From Spirochaetaceae bacterium (GTDB taxonomy: Bacteria > Spirochaetota > Spirochaetia > Treponematales > Breznakiellaceae), in assembly GCA_031278295.1 (NCBI GenBank), contig JAITKQ010000118.1:1-5680 (forward strand): a DNA stretch of 5,680 nucleotides, written 5' to 3'. The notes beneath the pieces are model-generated. The model saw nothing but the letters and a program-made list of their open reading frames with translations. It was not told the DNA's origin and made no database searches. The position numbers were made by a program, and so were the translations under genes. How positions within the stretch are numbered: position 1 is the first letter of the stretch; every line of letters begins with the position of its first letter. Positions 5,272 through 5,680 of this stretch are shown here, one piece after another.

Positions 5272-5352
5272 ATTTTACAGGCCTCAACTGTTTTGGCCCC
5301 AACGCGAAGCCCTAAAGGGCTTGTTGCGCTTCGCGCGTAAAATCCCCAAAAC
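5272..5352. repeat. Nested inverted repeat in the right-hand intergenic region
   Basis: The region between SBP-C and the plus-strand genes has no convincing gene from 5209 to 5447. It holds concentric arms: GTTTTGG (5290-5296) with CCAAAAC (5346-5352), ATTTTAC (5272-5278) with GTAAAAT (5337-5343), and CGCGAAG (5303-5309) with CTTCGCG (5329-5335). At the centre is a competing stem AAGCCC-TAAA-GGGCTT (5307-5322), flanked by CAAC and GTTG. Some arms cross or share bases, so not all can pair at once. It resembles a dispersed palindromic intergenic element. No transposase or target duplication was seen. Confidence 0.55.
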
Positions 5353-5387
5353 CGCCGGTAGTCAACGCAGTCCACGCGGCGAGAGAG

Positions 5388-5416
5388 TTTACTTTTCCGA
5401 CTGTATTTGTTATATT
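5388..5416 (+). promoter_or_regulatory. Extended -10 promoter-like sequence upstream of the small ORF
   Basis: TTTACT (5388-5393) is followed after 17 bases by TATATT (5411-5416), which is preceded by TGT, an extended -10 arrangement. It lies about 30 bases before the ATG at 5448 and would drive the small ORF and the coiled-coil gene. Confidence 0.5.
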
Positions 5417-5447
5417 GCTACTATACCTTTTTTCATTGGAGGTAAAA

Positions 5448-5531
5448 ATGAAAAACATTGGTTCATTCGGGTCGATGAAGGCGGGGCGGCGGCTACTCCC
5501 GCGTTACCTTGTTATAAACGCGGAAACCTGA
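5448..5531 (+). CDS. 27-residue small ORF with strong ribosome binding site (possible leader peptide)
   Basis: ATG at 5448 is five bases after a perfect GGAGG (5438-5442), in a position where no better gene is available. The peptide starts MKNIGSFGSMKAGRRLLPRY and ends VINAET, then TGA (5529-5531). It is basic and has no hydrophobic segment. No family was recognised. The next ATG (5544) is 12 bases beyond the stop, in the same frame, and has no Shine-Dalgarno site of its own, which suggests a leader peptide that delivers ribosomes to the downstream gene. A 7-bp stem (CCGCGTT 5499-5505 with AACGCGG 5517-5523) falls inside its last codons. An alternative is that this is only a remnant of an upstream extension of the next gene. 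Confidence 0.5.
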   Translation: MKNIGSFGSMKAGRRLLPRYLVINAET

Positions 5532-5543
5532 TATAGTCGCCTC

Positions 5544-5680
5544 ATGATCACAGAAAATACACGTGAACCCGTTATGGGTCTGACTTTTGAAAAAGTATGG
5601 GCAATGTTCCAGGAGACGGACCGCCAACTCAAGGAAATTTCACAAGAACAAAAAGAGACGGCTCAGCAACTCAAGGAAAT
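5544..5680 (+). CDS. 5' end of coiled-coil protein resembling DUF3782-type proteins (partial)
   Basis: The window holds the first 45 codons, running off the right edge in frame. It starts MITENTREPVMGLTFEKVWA, then MFQETDRQLKE and a Gln/Glu/Lys-rich stretch with a repeated QQLKE/RQLKE pattern, as in a parallel coiled coil. From general knowledge of treponeme genomes, the MGLTFEKVWAMFQETDRQ start followed by E-T-D-R-Q repeats is typical of multicopy DUF3782-type proteins, whose C-terminal part is thought to be nuclease-like. That part is not in this window, so the function is not shown. The ATG at 5544 is weakly initiated; an internal ATG (residue 11) exists but also lacks a clear ribosome binding site. 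Confidence 0.65.
   Translation, partial: MITENTREPVMGLTFEKVWAMFQETDRQLKEISQEQKETAQQLKE

Noticed and set aside
5210..5536. Plus-strand 108-codon open frame from a TTG start
   Set aside because: It runs through the palindromic element and the promoter, has no ribosome site, and overlaps the better-initiated 27-codon ORF in another frame.

Overview
The window looks like an accessory region of a host-associated or termite-gut treponeme (Spirochaetes). This is inferred from three things: the style of the secreted proteins (short Lys-rich signal peptides followed by a Ser/Gly/Gln-rich start of the mature chain), the partial coiled-coil gene at the right edge, which resembles the multicopy DUF3782-type proteins of treponemes, and an MtaA-type methyltransferase homologue as found in acetogenic or methyl-using anaerobes. 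No rRNA, tRNA, CRISPR array or transposase is visible.

Layout. Four full genes lie on the minus strand, so they read right to left: an SBP gene (5064-4000, here SBP-C), an MtaA/uroporphyrinogen-decarboxylase-family gene (3870-2830), a second SBP gene (2559-1453, SBP-B) and a third SBP gene (1282-197, SBP-A). The three SBPs are close paralogues of the NMT1/SsuA/TauA class of periplasmic substrate-binding proteins. No permease or ATPase gene is present. A strong rho-independent terminator follows SBP-C. SBP-B and SBP-C share a homologous promoter plus an approximately 95-nt leader with two conserved hairpins. SBP-A has a different upstream region and a different signal peptide.

The 5' end of SBP-B is the most unusual place in the window. 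The conserved leader and its Shine-Dalgarno site do not feed SBP-B directly. They feed a 37-codon ORF that is a decayed copy of the SBP signal peptide and ends in an ATGA overlap with the likely SBP-B start. Its reading frame contains a G GGG GGG run that would permit a -1 shift into SBP-B. The codon of SBP-B that aligns with the ATG of SBP-C is ATT.

The flanks are noncoding and rich in inverted repeats. Positions 1-170 hold several stems, two of which compete for the same strand. Positions 5209-5390 hold a nested inverted repeat. On the plus strand, a promoter-like sequence, a well-initiated 27-codon ORF and the 5' end of a coiled-coil gene (5544 to the edge) follow.

Working model (inference): the SBPs capture a small, possibly methylated or amine/sulfonate-like compound outside the cytoplasmic membrane and hand it to a transporter encoded elsewhere. 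The MtaA-like protein would act in cytoplasmic corrinoid-dependent methyl transfer from that compound. The substrate cannot be told from the sequence.
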